A stretch of DNA of 64,000 bases from Trichostrongylus colubriformis (lineage: Eukaryota > Nematoda > Chromadorea > Rhabditida > Trichostrongylidae), in contig OZ022260.1 in the NCBI GenBank assembly GCA_963978905.1, positions 45,157,551 to 45,221,550 of the forward strand, read 5' to 3'. The position numbers and the translations under genes are program-made. Positions 23,852 to 35,920 of the stretch are shown one piece after another. Within the stretch, counting starts at the first letter, position 1, and each line of letters starts with the position of its first letter. The notes beneath the pieces were generated by a model, which worked only from the letters and a program-made list of their open reading frames with translations, made no database searches and was not told where the DNA came from.

Positions 23852-26828
23852 ATGGCAGGACGAGATGATTATTACGGAGGTGGCGGAGGTCGTGGCGGCG
23901 GTGCTGCTGGTGGCGGTTATGGCGGCGGTGGCGCCGCTGGTGGTGGTTATGGTGGTGCCGGAGGATATGGAGGCGGTGGCGGGGTGAGTCCTACGATTTC
24001 AGTAAGTGAGGAAGCCGTTGTTGTGCTGCTGAGTATCAATGTGTTTACAATAAATGTCATTTATTCAAACGTCCACGTTTATTGAACAATATGGCAAATC
24101 TAGGAGGGGACCACTTCCATGATTTGCGTTAGGGCAAGGGTACGCGAGGATAATTTCTGAGAGATCGCTGCTCTCCTCCCTGCGGTCGGTTCGGCTTTTG
24201 ACGGTACCTCTTCCTATTACCGGTGTGTCTCCTTAAAGAAAAAGATTTATCGAAGTCACCTCGTCGATTCATAAATCAAACAGAGGTTATGGTCGTCGCA
24301 GAAACTCTGAGGCATTTTCATAAAAACAATTTTTGTGGACTGTTCTACTAATGCTTGATCCTTCACATCGAAGCAGTTGTTCACAAAGCAGCAGTTCACA
24401 GTGTGCAGGATCGCAATATACTCGGCGTCGTATTAATAAAAATTCCGTTAGGATTCTCCAACGACCATTCAGTAGACTTATGAGGTGTCATTAAAGGACG
24501 TTTTTAGGGAGACAGCTATAGGGACAGCGAGCATCGGAGTCGACTGGCGAAGACGGACGCGTTTTCAAAAACTGTCCTCGACGCTAGATTTGACCATGGT
24601 GCGCAATGAGCTGATTCGGCGTTGAACCATGCAAACTTTGAGAAATTGTTCAACAATTTCAAGGACCGATAATGCCTCAGCTGCAACTCGCCAGACCTTC
24701 TATCCTGTTGCGTGAAACGTAGATGAAGCGTCTCAGTTTGTGTTCCCACGTGTTCATGGATGAATATCCTAAGAATGTTTCGCCCTGATTCCCAACTCTG
24801 CACAAAAAAAATATGTATATCGCAGTTCATCCTTTTATATCCATGAAATTCTGCGAAAGTTGGAAGATTTAGTCCATGTCAATGCTGGTAAGCTGAGTAC
24901 CTGGCGCGCCGTTCTCCTTTTCTCTGATGAGAAATTTCGGGCCATCACTTTAGCATTGGATAATGGTGTCGACCGCTTGCTCAGGGATCTGATGCATAGT
25001 CTGGTATCCGAAAACGTTTTCCTATGTACTTTTCTACAATCATAATGGACAAACTTCTATGTTGAAAGTGGAGTGTATTTCTGTTAGTGTTGTTGGCATG
25101 TTTGGGTATGCACACGGGTTTCTGGACTAGTTACATCACACTGTGCTGAGATTCGATCTTAGTTCTTGGGTTCTAGACTTGCAATCATTAATCTTCAATG
25201 AGCTCCTAGATCTCAGTGAAAAAGCTAATCGAAAATGTAAATATTTTTATAAGACAGTGCACTTCGACAAATAGATTAGGTGATGTAATTGTGAACAACT
25301 TTCAGTACGATGGGTACGATGGCTATGGTGGAGGCGGCTACCCTCCTGGTAAGTTGTTTCGCTGTCATATGTATCGGAAAATGAATCTTAGCATAGCTCT
25401 GTATTTCGCTTTCGTTTTGTAGGGCCACCCGCAGGATATGGAGGAGGATACGGAGGGGGCTTCGGAGGTCCACCAGGCTTCGGAGGACCAGGTTATGACG
25501 TTGCACAGAGTCCTCTCGATGCGGAGGTTCAGGTCAGTTGACACACTAAGGAGGTTGCCACCTGTGCTCGAAAATCTCAAATACGAATAGGTTGTTATAC
25601 GGGAGATACACAACGAGCTTGGCTTGTTCGATGCATCTGGAGAGTATGGAGAACAGTTCAAAAATGCGCGTCGTCTTTTAGCTGCTGGTTAGTTGTCTTG
25701 CGAATGGAGTGCAATTATTTTCCTACACCATGTTCGAAATACAGAGTACATTGTTTTTGTTTTAGAATCTGACAAGCTGGAAAACAATATCGACCCCGAA
25801 TGGCTCGAAGTTGACATCCCGAAACCAATCAAAGTGACCAAGAAAGTGCTAATTCCAAATTTCCGTCATCCCAGAGTATGGCCACATCGCATTGCCTTAA
25901 TTTGTTGATCAGTTGACACCCGACATCGTTATTTCAGTTCAATTTTGTTGGGAAAATCCTTGGACCTAAGGGAGCTTCACTGCAAGCAATGGCGAAACAA
26001 CACAAGTGTCATATCTACGTTCTTGGTCGTGGTTCCACCAAAGACCGGAACAAGGAACAAGAACTTCTCAATTCTGGAGATCCTCAATACGCACATTATG
26101 GCGGTCCTTTACATGTCAAGGTCGGAGCAGATTACCTCATTCGTTGTTATCTAATGGGCACCAATCTGTCATGTTCGCTTAATTTTTTCTTTTTGATTTA
26201 GGTGGAAACTATTGCTCCCGCTCACATTGCTTATCAGAGAGTTGCTGGCGTGTTAGAAGAGTTGAACCGTATTTTGCAGCCGGTGAGTAAATATTTTAAG
26301 ATTTTTTGCAATCAAACCAAAAGAAGAGGAAGATTCTCTCATTGGGCGTTGTTTTAGATCCGTGAAGATACTACACCTGGTCATCTAAAGGAAGGTGAAA
26401 ATGGAACGGGCAACTCTGCACCAACCGAAGGTGGTGATAACAAAAACGGAGGTAGTATTTTTGTTTTTGTTTAGTATTTTTACCTGATCAGTGCACAATT
26501 TTTTAGATGGTGGTGAAAAGCAGCAAAATTCATTTGGTGGCGGCGCAAGCCGAGGAGGCTTTGGTGATCGCGGCCGTGGTGGTGGCCGCGGCGGCCCACG
26601 TGGTGGTTTCCGTGGACGTGGAGGCCCAGGAGGACCTGGAAGAGCAAGAGGGTGAGCTGAATCTTCTGAATGGCTGGAGTTTAATGCACAATGAGCCGAT
26701 TCGGCGTCGCGCTGTGCAAACACCGAAAAGTATTGAACGGAATGGAGATGAGGAGAAAGAGTCAAAGTTTTCTGGTTTCCTTTGGGTTACGCGTGAGGAA
26801 TGAATTGTTTTAGATTCCGACCATACTG
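23852..26828 (+). CDS. KH-domain RNA-binding protein, Sam68/STAR-like
   Basis: Ten exons: 23852-23983, 25306-25348, 25423-25532, 25591-25687, 25766-25875, 25938-26120, 26202-26282, 26358-26451, 26507-26651 and 26813-26828. All phases agree and give about 336 residues. Residues 1-90 are Gly/Tyr-rich (YGGGGG-type repeats). A QUA1-like helical part follows (DAEVQVVIREIHNELGLF). The extended KH domain spans about 150-252 and begins with RFNFVGKILGPKGASLQ, where GPKG is the GxxG loop, followed by GDPQYAHYGGPLHVKV. Residues 290-332 are RGG-rich, and the last exon adds FRPY. This layout matches Sam68/KHDRBS proteins, which bind A/U-rich RNA and regulate splicing (family knowledge). Reading through the last donor would stop at 26655 with a slightly shorter tail. 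The first intron is 1.3 kb; the others are short. Confidence 0.92.
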
Positions 26829-27620
26829 AAATTTCTGCTGGCTGTTCGAGGCATTTGCAGTGCTGGATCGTATTATGTTGTTATTCATTTGTCATGTTCG
26901 TCACCAGTGCTTGTTCGCAGTAGTCGCTTGTCAGGTAAGCCTTTTTCCGGTCCAACTAATTTGAGTTAAGTTGAAAAAGGGGCGGTGCTGTATATATACT
27001 AAGGAACTGTTATTTTCGTTGCATTCAGTGAGGACGGACAATCTTATAATGGGCCTGCAATATGATTTTATAGGTTTAAAAATAATATCTGCCACTTAAC
27101 AAAATGAAATAATGTGGAAAAAGCGTGTACATAAGCGAAAGCGCAGCTTTCTTGTTCTATTTTCTGTATGCAACGGGAGTAGCGGTGATGAAGGAACTCC
27201 ATTTTTAAATATTATTAAACTTTTCAAGGTCAATATAATATCATAAATATGCTACCTATTTAGGATCCGTGACTCCCAAGATAAAATAAAGAAAATAAAA
27301 AAACAAAAATAATGTTCTATAAAACGCTGCGGGCGACTACATCGAGCGGACGAGCACTTAAATTATTTTCCCCCACTCTCAAACTTCGTAAAAACATGTT
27401 AAATCGCCTGTAATATCATAATTAATGTGTTAGGCTAATCTTGTTTTGTAATCAGATCTCTTGATCAAGTAATTGAATTGCAATCTGTCTTAAATATCGT
27501 TAATTGAACAATAAACGTGTTGTGTTATTCGTTAAAATAGACGTAACTTTTGCAGATGGATAAACGGTGAGTTTTAAATGTGAAAGTAGGTAAATGTCTA
27601 AGTATCATATTCGAAAGAAC
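26829..27620 (+). other. KH gene 3' UTR and poly(A) region
   Basis: AT-rich DNA after the KH stop. Candidate poly(A) signals AATAAA lie at 27285-27290 and 27510-27515. No other gene is evident. Confidence 0.4.
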
Positions 27621-29704
27621 ATTCAGTGCATCTTATTATCTGATGGTCCAGTAATATGTATGGAATAGTGCTGAGTTTGGAATAACTGAATATAGCACGA
27701 CCATGGATATTTCACTGCACTGAGTAGTTTGCCAAACACATTCTTCGGCCGTGCACAATTTTCGTGTTGGAGCAAGACTCGGGATTTCTGGGAATTTCGA
27801 AGTTGTGTGCGGTGTTTCATACTAAGTAATAAATTTGAGAATCTTAGCACTTGATAATCGATACCGTTGCATTGCAGAAAAGCAGAAGAAATGAAAGCAA
27901 CTATTTGCACACGAGTTGCAGATGTTAATCAAAACACCTAGTTCCACCATCTATGCACTTCCTTCTGTGGGTGATAGGGGTGGATTAAGTGCAGTAGTGG
28001 GTATATTGAATTGAAATGCAAGCGACTAGCTCCATTCGGACCATCCGTCATACATACAAGAGTTTATAATAAAAAAAAAAAAGAACAGGAGTAAAAGTGA
28101 TATCGTTCGCTACCATGATAAAGATTCTACAATTCTCCAGCGACGGAGGGGCAAAGTGTTCCGAACTTTAGGAGGTATAAGTATCGTCGGCTCGATAGAT
28201 TTTCTTCCTCGCCTTAAAAATAAATTACTGTGGTCCAATATTTGTTGCCGTACTGTATGAAAATTGCTAATGTCACGTTTGATAGCAGTTTGGTACTAGA
28301 GAATTTGTGGTTCAGCGATCAAATTGTTGATGCTGTCAACTCTCAGAGAAATTTTGTTATTAGTTATATGCCTATGTAAACCTGTCCATCAATGGGAAAT
28401 CGAGATCGTTACGCACGCTCATCTGGGTCAAGTTCAAACTATCGGCGGAATGGTATCAAGGGAGCCGACGTGTCAAGTCGGTTTCCTTGACGTTCAAGTT
28501 CAAGTCCACGTTTCGTAGTTGCATTAATCCCCTTATATGGGTGATAGAGGAGCGGAGCCGTAGGTTTTTATCGTGCAGAGCAAAATCTTAATATTATCTT
28601 AATACTTCCATGTATGTAGTGCATTACGGGAGGTTGACATGTGTCGTGTTCGTCAATTTTCCAGTTCACTTTTTGGAAGATATTGCAGAAGTGGTACCGG
28701 TATACGTATAGGGTGCGGCAAAAGTATCGAACGCTCACCAAAGACTCACGGTGCGTTACAAAAATGGGGTCATCATAGATTATTTTTAGAGGAATAGATG
28801 ATCAACAAACATTTCATGGTTTCCCTAGAAGTTGTCGAAATCGCCTCTTGCCCACTCAATATGCATTGCACTCTAATTAGAAGTGCATGCCGTCGAACGC
28901 AGGTGACTTCCGTGCAAATCTTCTTGAGTTTTTGCCAAAAAAAAAAGCTCCAAGAATATTTTGTGGAGAGTGGTGCAGGCTTCGCCCCACAAAAGGGATG
29001 CCTATCAGGTTGTTTGGTGGTCGCTGCTGCCAGGTGAAGTGTGGAAGCTGTTCTGAGACCACATTTACCGTGATCACCCTTGTGAGCTGGGTTGCGTCCT
29101 GCTGGAAGTCGTCCTAATGGGGTTCTAAGTGAGATAGCATTTAGGGATATATGTGTTCCTTGAGACGTCGTTCTGTTAGTCCTTCTGATTGGTTTTTGCT
29201 GGAATATTGTCAGACTTGTGGAATTCTGGTACTCAGTCGCACCGTCTCGTAGCGACGCTCCTGCAGGCTATCCGGATCTGCGAGGCTATTCCTTTGGAGC
29301 ATCATTAGATGGAAGCTTGCTGTGTTCTGATAAGTTCTTCGGAAATGTTTGTTGACCATATAAACATGTTAAGTTCATATAGGTATCTCCTTTACTCTTA
29401 CTATGGTAAGGCTTTATCAAACGGCGAATTTTTTTGCTGCATTCCGCGTACAGGTATATAAATGCATCAGATATCTACATTCACACTTGTTTTTGTATCG
29501 ACAATTTGTAGATAGTTTGAAGGATATATCGAAAGGAAAGATCGAGGGAATTTTGTACATTTACGAAATACTAATGTAAAGATGTGTTGGAAAGGAAGTT
29601 TGAGAAAACGTTGTATTATACATAAACAAGTTAGAAATGTAGGAAGATGTGTTTATAGAATTGATTGAGACAATTTTTTTACATTAACCACGCTAGTACA
29701 AACC
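27621..29704. other. Intergenic DNA, no gene recognised
   Basis: About 2 kb with no convincing exon. The sequence from about 28709 (GGGTGCGGCAAAAGTATCG) resembles the end of a Tc1-type element, but I could not find a matching right end. Confidence 0.4.
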
Positions 29705-30343
29705 TTAAACTCCTCCAGCAAGCTTAGCGGAACTCTCATGTGAATTTTGCATTCGCATTTGTCGACTAACAATTTCGACTGAGGGAAAGGTACCGATGCT
29801 CAAATAGTCACTCGTTTCCGTAATTTGGGAATCATGCTCTGACCGCTTGTCAGGCTCGAGAACAATGGTTTTGAACGAGTGAGATAAATCAGGCACTTGT
29901 CTAATTGGGACTTATGAAGAAATTTTTCCCATCTCTTATTATACTGATGTATTCATTACACAGTTAATGCCGCTGGGTAAACCACGGGAGCTCCTTCTTA
30001 TTGCGAATCGTAATGGTATTCATTAGGGCAGAAGTAGTCGGAGTAGATGAATCGAACTACTCGCAGGATCTATCTGAACCCAGTGCGGGAGCGCGGGCGG
30101 TCGTGTGCGTATTCTTGCTGGGGCGCGTCAGATGATTTGAATAGTGAGGGATCTAGTAGCGCAGTAGGGATTTCATCATAGATGAAGGGAATTTGTGAAA
30201 AATGGAGTGGTGCCGTGAAGATTCCATCGTAGATGCACACATCTGCCCAGATGTGCTCGCACTCTCTTCCAATCAGTGATCCTAACACGCTCGCTTTTTT
30301 GTGGAATATCACAAGGACTCCGAAGTCACCACCATTAATGTAG
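29705..30343 (-). CDS. Unrecognised protein, C-terminal two exons
   Basis: Two exons can be joined: 30080-30343 and 29705-29900, ending in a stop at 29705-29707. The first starts after AATTTAG and reads through a non-repetitive segment with YINGGDFGVLVIFHKK, ECEHIWADVCIYDGIF and PLHFSQIPFIYDEIP. The second is polar and ends KLAGGV. Phases match (2 to 2), but the donor, GTTCAG, is weak. The balanced amino-acid use and the absence of any nearby repeat copy favour a real gene. I do not recognise the family and found no convincing upstream exon, though an open segment at about 30500-30570 could contribute. Confidence 0.5.
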
Positions 30344-31394
30344 CTAAATTTAAAAAAATTGTGTAAAAATGGAAGTGTCAGTTTGTCTGGTTGTCTGTTT
30401 GTCATACTGTTGCGCTGATCACACTCAAGAGTTATGCAGTTGCATTGAACAAGGTTGATCGGTCGGGACCGACTCGTGCTCACATCCCGTCAACTTAATT
30501 CTTTGATTTCATTATGCGAATATCAGGCAACTCGAAGGTATCGTAGTTTCCAGTGAAACGCACGTCGATTTCGATCCACTTGATCGATGAAGATCAAGAC
30601 TGTTTTACATGATTCCATTACGTGATACACGCAGTAGTGTGCGTTGGAAATGCAGTAGTATTATTTTTGATTTGGAATAACTTCGTGGTCATATCTTGGT
30701 GTGATTCAGTCAAGCAACATGCGCCTTCCAATTTAATACACCCTTTTTCCTGCCTTGCAATCACATTAGGTCTCTGATGTGAGCTCTTCCGCCTCAACGG
30801 CAACAGTGTCTTTCATAGGAATTCAAGCTTTCATTAATCGCTGCATCGGCCACTCGCACGTTTTCTCTGCTCTGCAAGCTGTTTGAATGAAATGGCCATT
30901 GCAGTAAGCACCATCTTATCACAAGAAATTTTCCTTATATTTGTCCTTAAATATTTCCCATATATTTATGTTCTATTTGTAAATTGAGGGCGGCATGCAA
31001 AGTTTTGTGCGGAAATACAAGAATCCGTGTGATACGACCTCCTTGAAGCGAATGTTGACGGGGCAGGGCGTCCGACTGGATGTGAACGCTAGAGAGAGCA
31101 AGCAGGAGACAGACATCTGGTGAAGGATGCAGTGTGAAAAGGTAATTGACATTGGTTGAAAGAGATCGACGGTTCGGTCTCAGTACTTGTAAGCCAGCTA
31201 TTCTGAATGGCTTATACTTTTACGCTGCCACGCGGGACTTTCCACTGCTCCTAGCACTGTAGCGATACACAGCTTTATCATAATAATTATTAATGATCGA
31301 TCTACAATCTTGTGAGACTTGTGGGTTTCCTCTTTCCAAGCGAACCTGTGAGCACTTGAGGCTGAAGCAGAGAAACTGTCCGGCCCCCACCCCT
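30344..31394. other. Intergenic or intronic DNA 5' of unknown gene
   Basis: Upstream exons of the gene at 29705-30343 should lie here but were not identified. A stretch at about 31040-31140 (TCCGACTGGATGTGAACGC) is repeated in diverged form at about 53205-53290 (GGTCCGAATGGGTGTGAACG). Confidence 0.4.
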
Positions 31395-31461
31395 CACCTC
31401 CCTTTAGACTCTCGTGGGATTCTAACAACATAGTCACTCTCTTGGGATTCTAACAACATAG
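31395..31461. repeat. Tandem duplication
   Basis: GGGATTCTAACAACATAGTC occurs twice in direct order, near 31414 and 31443, with similar flanking CTCTCGT / CTCTCTT. It is a short local duplication. Confidence 0.7.
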
Positions 31462-31779
31462 TCGGCACCCACGAGCTACAATTCCACAGTGTTACCAAAC
31501 GATACGAAAAATGTAATGTGCATCATATTCAAATCAGTCAGAAACTACAATATCAACCATCAAAATATATCACTTGAGGTAGCGTCGACTTGTCGACATT
31601 GGTCGACACCTGTCGAGAAACTAAGCAGTGCTTTGGCCGCCGGCAGCTTCAAATTTTGCAAGGCGGGAGTTCGAACGAGAAGCTCTTCATTTTTTGGATT
31701 TCTCCTTTGGAACAAAGGGAAGTCGCCGGTTTCTCGTGTTCCTTTTTGTGATTTGAAGAAGCTTTCATAGTTCTGGAAT

Positions 31780-31925
31780 TTGCGGAACTGCGTAATTTGA
31801 TAGGCATTAATTGAGAGAATTGTGGAATTTGCGGAAAAGCATTGGATACGTATCGATATCATGCCAGGAAGAGTCGAGAGGAGCAGAGAAATTGAGGAGG
31901 AATGTGCGGAATTGTGGGATTTATT
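31780..31925. repeat. GGAATTTGCGG-type repeat
   Basis: Short motifs such as GGAATTTGCGG and GGATACGTATCGAT recur near 32770-32870, 49690-49760 and, inverted, 50020-50170. They accompany the tRNA-like and foldback repeats, so they may be part of one larger decayed element. Confidence 0.45.
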
Positions 31926-31956
31926 ACAAGGATGCTGAGTTATGGGCGAAAGCTTC

Positions 31957-32030
31957 GCTGTCGGACGGGGCTCGAATTCGCACTTCATGTTTTCCGGGCA
32001 TGTGTGCTAATCCATTACACTACCGACACC
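31957..32030 (-). repeat. tRNA-like repeat, copy 4
   Basis: Minus-strand member of the tRNA-like family at 3733, with GTGTAATGGATTAGCACAC and a decayed B box. It is followed by the same spacer as at 3807-3930 (CTCTGAATGGTAT, GAGCCGGTTGGCCA, CATCGAACCGTGAAGCT) and then by a foldback element. Confidence 0.65.
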
Positions 32031-32150
32031 CCTTTCACCCTAACTCAGCCTCTGAATGGTATGTTTGCTATACCTTATCAGCACTCACACGTTTGACGTG
32101 TCGAGCCGGTTGGCCAGTGTCGACATCGAACCGTGAAGCTGAAAGCTCAA

Positions 32151-32576
32151 AGGAATCGTCCACGGAAAATGAGTTTTTGTGTTACCCATACGTTTATGTT
32201 GTATTTGCCTAATGTGCGCCTCATGCAAAATTTCACGCGAAAAAATGCGAATCTGGCTGAGATACAGCACCACAAAGTGCGGTCCCAGTGGGCGGGGCCT
32301 AAGAGAAAAGCCTCGTTCCGTCGTCCGCCGTGGTCGGAGACGCGTTGTAGGAGCAGAAAGTTTCGTAAACAGTCCTACTCTCTGTTCCCAACGGCGGCGG
32401 ACCACGGGACGAGGCTTTTACTCTTAGGCCCCGCCCACTGGGACCGCACTTTGTGGTGCTGTATCTCAGCCAGATTCGCATTTTTTCGCGTGAAATTTTG
32501 CATGAGGCCCACATTAGGCTAATACAACATAAACGTATGGGGTAACACAAAAACGCATTTTCCGTGGACGATTCCT
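32151..32576. mobile_element. TTAA-flanked foldback element, copy 2
   Basis: A 426-bp foldback, very similar to 4113-4533 in both arms, with ends AGGAATCGTCCACGG and its complement. It is flanked by TCAA (32147-32150) and TTAA (32577-32580). The surrounding spacer also exists without the element at about 3913-3940, where TTGA stands at the insertion point. Confidence 0.9.
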
Positions 32577-32615
32577 TTAAGTAGATACTGATTTTGATAG
32601 TTTTGATTTTTTTTT

Positions 32616-32720
32616 ATGAAGTGCGGGTTCGAGTCCCGTCCGACCCAAAGCTTTTGCCTGTAATTCAGCATGCTCGTAGTAACTTCTGCATCGCGAGCTG
32701 CGGCGATAATCAGCAGCTAT
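32616..32720 (+). repeat. tRNA-like repeat, partial copy 5
   Basis: GAAGTGCGGGTTCGAGTCCCG (3' part of the tRNA-like unit) with the downstream part AAGCTTTTGCC and a CAGCATGCTCG segment seen inverted at 4000-4030. The 5' half is missing. Confidence 0.5.
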
Positions 32721-32999
32721 CAAAAATCAAAACTGTCAAAATCTGTGGATTATGTTTTTGTGGAAATGCAGAATGGTGGAATTAGTGGAAAGGGATAAGA
32801 TACGTATCGATTGGGAGAATTTCGGAATTTGTGGAATTGTGGAATTTGCGGTAAAACATTAGATATGTACTGCTTTTCATGCTACGAAAGACTACGAAAG
32901 ACGAGAGAATCAGAAAAACTACGAAGCAGGAAGTGTCTTCATTTTTATTTTCATATTTAAGGGCGCTCGCCATTCAATATGGATTCGTTCAACTACCCG

Positions 33000-33270
33000 G
33001 AGTGTACAGATAATAGTAACGTTCTGAATGAAGACGATGAAATCGCGGTTTTTGCCTAGTTGAAACGATGCATCAGTTTGATTTGGCAGAATCTCCCGAT
33101 TCTGCTTGTGTAGAAGGCCGCACGGAGTTCAGTGAGGTGTGGCCGTGAATTTGTAGATGAAAACATCTCGTCAGAATCTCGTCTCTGCTACAGTTAGACT
33201 ACCATAGTTTGAAGGTGGAGGAGAAAAAATGACTTTTGAGCCCCCTCACCCCTCCCTCCCTCCCTCCATA
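33000..33270. repeat. Relic of family 1-related MITE end
   Basis: GCCTAGTTGAAACGATGCATC, TAGAAGGCCGCACGGAGTTC and the following parts match the right third of 38225-38830 and, more distantly, of 2873-3623. It ends in a CCCTCACCCCTCCCTCC tract. Only one end is present. Confidence 0.5.
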
Positions 33271-33295
33271 CTTATCATATCTTGCTGAAATGCCC

Positions 33296-33420
33296 AAAAT
33301 CTTAGCGTATGGAGTTTACGCGGCGAATAGCTGATATCTGATTCATAATAAACTACCTTGCACATGGAGATGAAGTAGGGCTTTAGCACCAATGTGTACA
33401 CACCCGTGTTGCTCAGCTGT
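33296..33420. repeat. Solo copy of an element terminus
   Basis: Related to the end sequences at 37980-38140 and 39005-39155 (CGGCGAATAGCTGA, ATCTGATTC, GTGTACACACC). No partner in opposite orientation was found nearby. Confidence 0.45.
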
Positions 33421-34382
33421 TACGGTCGGTGTTACTCATTCACAGGCTTTGTGCGCGCTTATGGCTCAGCTCTCGCAGCTATTTATCCCTTACAATTACA
33501 GAACGAGATCTTTTTCCTTGGAAGGGAAGAGATACACGAATCATTCTAGATTATGCTCTTGAATTTTGTACACCGGTGTACATCGATGTAGCATATTGTT
33601 TTGCGCATCGCTAAGCGTAGTCGAGCAAGAAAAGTGCAATTCTGTGAGAGGGATAATCGACAATTTGGTAGATGCCTGAATGAAAAGCTTTCTGCTCACA
33701 CGCCAATCGAGCGTGCATACCTGTCAAGGTTCTAGAGGGACGCTGAAAGACTTGAAATTGAGTATAAACAATTATTATGTGCTTCTGCAGTATTTTTTTT
33801 ATTTTATTTTATTTTATTTTATTACACGAGAGGACTCGTGTGGAACAACAACATACAATGAACAACTGAACAACCATAGGCAACAATTTTGAACACACTA
33901 AAAAAAACGCAAAGGTATATGCTTACTACAATGCATGAAATTCAAGATCAACTGCAAAGTCTCATGGACTCAAGTGCTTACTCAAAAATCTTTTGAATGT
34001 GCTGTGGCGCAACGGTATAGGGTGCTTTCTACTGAGCTTATCAAAAAGTGGTCAAGTGGATAATTCTATGATTAAAAGTGGATAATTCTATGATTAAAAA
34101 AATAGCGTATAACGAAACGAAATTCAGAGTTATTGCACAAGTGCTAGCTAATATAATGGAGAAATTGGTAAATGTGGTAATTTTCTAAAAAAATTGTCCG
34201 GTTAAGGAATGTGGTATTTCTACTTAGTTACGAGTACTTCCTCTGTCGATTTTAGGGAATCATGAAATCTTCGATAGGGGGTGTCATGCAACGAAAATTG
34301 TAATCATCGCGTCTTGAGGCTTCATTACATAATGCACACATATCTGCTTAAGACTGGTACGACCGAAGCCTCTCTCAGTCTA
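33421..34382. other. Intergenic DNA, low-complexity tracts
   Basis: No exon recognised. It holds an (ATTTT)n tract at about 33788-33822 and a direct duplication of a 24-base unit (GTGGATAATTCTATGATTAAA) at about 34055-34100. Confidence 0.5.
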
Positions 34383-34799
34383 CGGCCGCGGTCATACTTT
34401 GCGCACCGACGCTGGCGCCGCCGATGTCGGCGTAAAAATCGTGTGCCTGCCGCCGACCACGGCGGCACTCTGGTGGCGCGCTCCGTTTGCAAAACGCTCG
34501 ACTCAGCCACATTATAGTATGGTGACATTATAGTATGGTGATCGTGACGAGAGCCGAGGAGTTGGAGTTTGAATTTGGCATAGTATGGCATCAGCCAAGA
34601 TTCGAATTCGAATTCGTGGGCACTCGCCACGCTCTTCATGCGTAGTTTGGTACTCTGGCAAAATTCGAATTTGAATTCGTGGCTTTTGCCACAATCATCA
34701 TACTGTAATGTGGGTGGATCAGGCATTTTGCAAACGGAGTGCGTTGCCAGGCTGACGCCGACAACGACGGTGACGGCATCGGTGCGCACTGTATGGCCT
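34383..34799. mobile_element. TTA/TAA-type MITE, long copy
   Basis: Ends CGGCCGCGGTCATACTTTGC and GGTGCGCACTGTATGGCC match the family of 17842. Inside are inverted segments with GCGCTCCGTTTGCAAAACGC and GGTGATCGTGACGAGAGCC plus a duplicated ATTATAGTATGGTGA. It is about 417 bp, larger than other copies. Target duplication is unclear. Confidence 0.65.
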
Positions 34800-35240
34800 G
34801 AAAAGCGAAGTGTAGTCCGTGATTTCGTTGCCTTTCATTCTCGACTCCCATGAATCAGAGACCGTATGCAATTTCGTAGGATTTGCTTGTTAGTGTCAAT
34901 TATTAGCGACTAGTGCTTTTGAAAAGTCACAATGTACGTATAGAATCGTGTAGAAGTCTCTTTTCTGGGGTATTGCTGAAAAGTGCTATCATTAGTGTGA
35001 TTCAACGCTTCCATTGGTATTTCGGCTTTAGCTTTTTTCTAGTTCCGATGAACAAACCGTAATTCTATCTTATGTTGCATATCTCGCCAATTAATCCAAA
35101 TGAAAATCAAAAAGGGAATGAATTCATTTCTCCGATTAGAAACTTTTTTGTTTCTTATACTCTTTCATTAGTTGTTGGGGTATGGCGACATGTTTTGAAT
35201 GTTCTAAAAATGCGTAGTGACTAACAAGGAATTTCAGGGC

Positions 35241-35371
35241 ATGCCTTGGGGTACGCTGAAAAGAACTAGATACCTTGTATGTGTTCTTTGCACGTTTTTT
35301 CTCACATCGTTTCTCTGTGCATATTCCAGGTGGCAGTCTGAGGAGGACAAGTATCTATGGACGAAACACAT
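35241..35371 (+). CDS. Candidate 5' exon, signal-anchor protein
   Basis: After an acceptor-like AATTTCAG an ATG opens a frame of 43-44 codons. It is basic (LKRTR), then hydrophobic (YLVCVLCTFFLTSFLCAYS), then polar (RWQSEEDKYLWTKH). It ends at a good donor, CACAT|GTAAGA, or at a TAA just behind it. This is the form of a type II membrane protein's first exon or of a very small membrane protein. I found no convincing next exon, and the convergent carboxypeptidase gene ends only 0.9 kb away. Confidence 0.3.
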
Positions 35372-35399
35372 GTAAGATTATTATTTTTATTAAAACACA

Positions 35400-35920
35400 A
35401 ACAGATCCCTGGACAAATCTGCATTACATACTTAGCAGCTAGCACTGGTGATATGAGCCGGTAGCACTTATTAAGTGAGCATTTCGGTTATTCGAGCTAT
35501 CAAACGGAGATCAAATGGCAGAGGTTGCATGTTTTGGCGCAGTCCCGAACCATTGATTGCGGTGCGTTTCTGAAAAGTTTGATGCGTTTCTGGGAGCTCG
35601 CTTTGTAACAACAATATCTATGAATAAGTGTTGCTGAACAGATCATAAGCTGCTAATGCAAAGCCCTCACGCGCAAATCGCAGGTGTCTCCTCTACCCAA
35701 CGAGAACAGCCATCTAATCGGTCAGTACAGAGCTTTTGACGCATGACATTTATTTCTGCTTCTCTGGCTGAAAATGGCGATAGCGTTGTGTTCAAAATCA
35801 ATTTGAGACATCAATAGTTTTTAAATATCCAGCCTATCTTCGTTGCTCATTATTTGCAATCAAGAGCATGGTACGGAAGGAAATTTCTGTAATAGTCATG
35901 TCAAAGCGAATTGCTGTGAA
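35400..35920. other. Intergenic DNA, nothing recognised
   Basis: No repeat copy or exon could be recognised in this stretch. Confidence 0.4.

Noticed and set aside
26385..26803. Antisense frames over the KH gene 3' exons
   Set aside because: They are shadows of the GC-rich RGG-coding exon and cross its introns.
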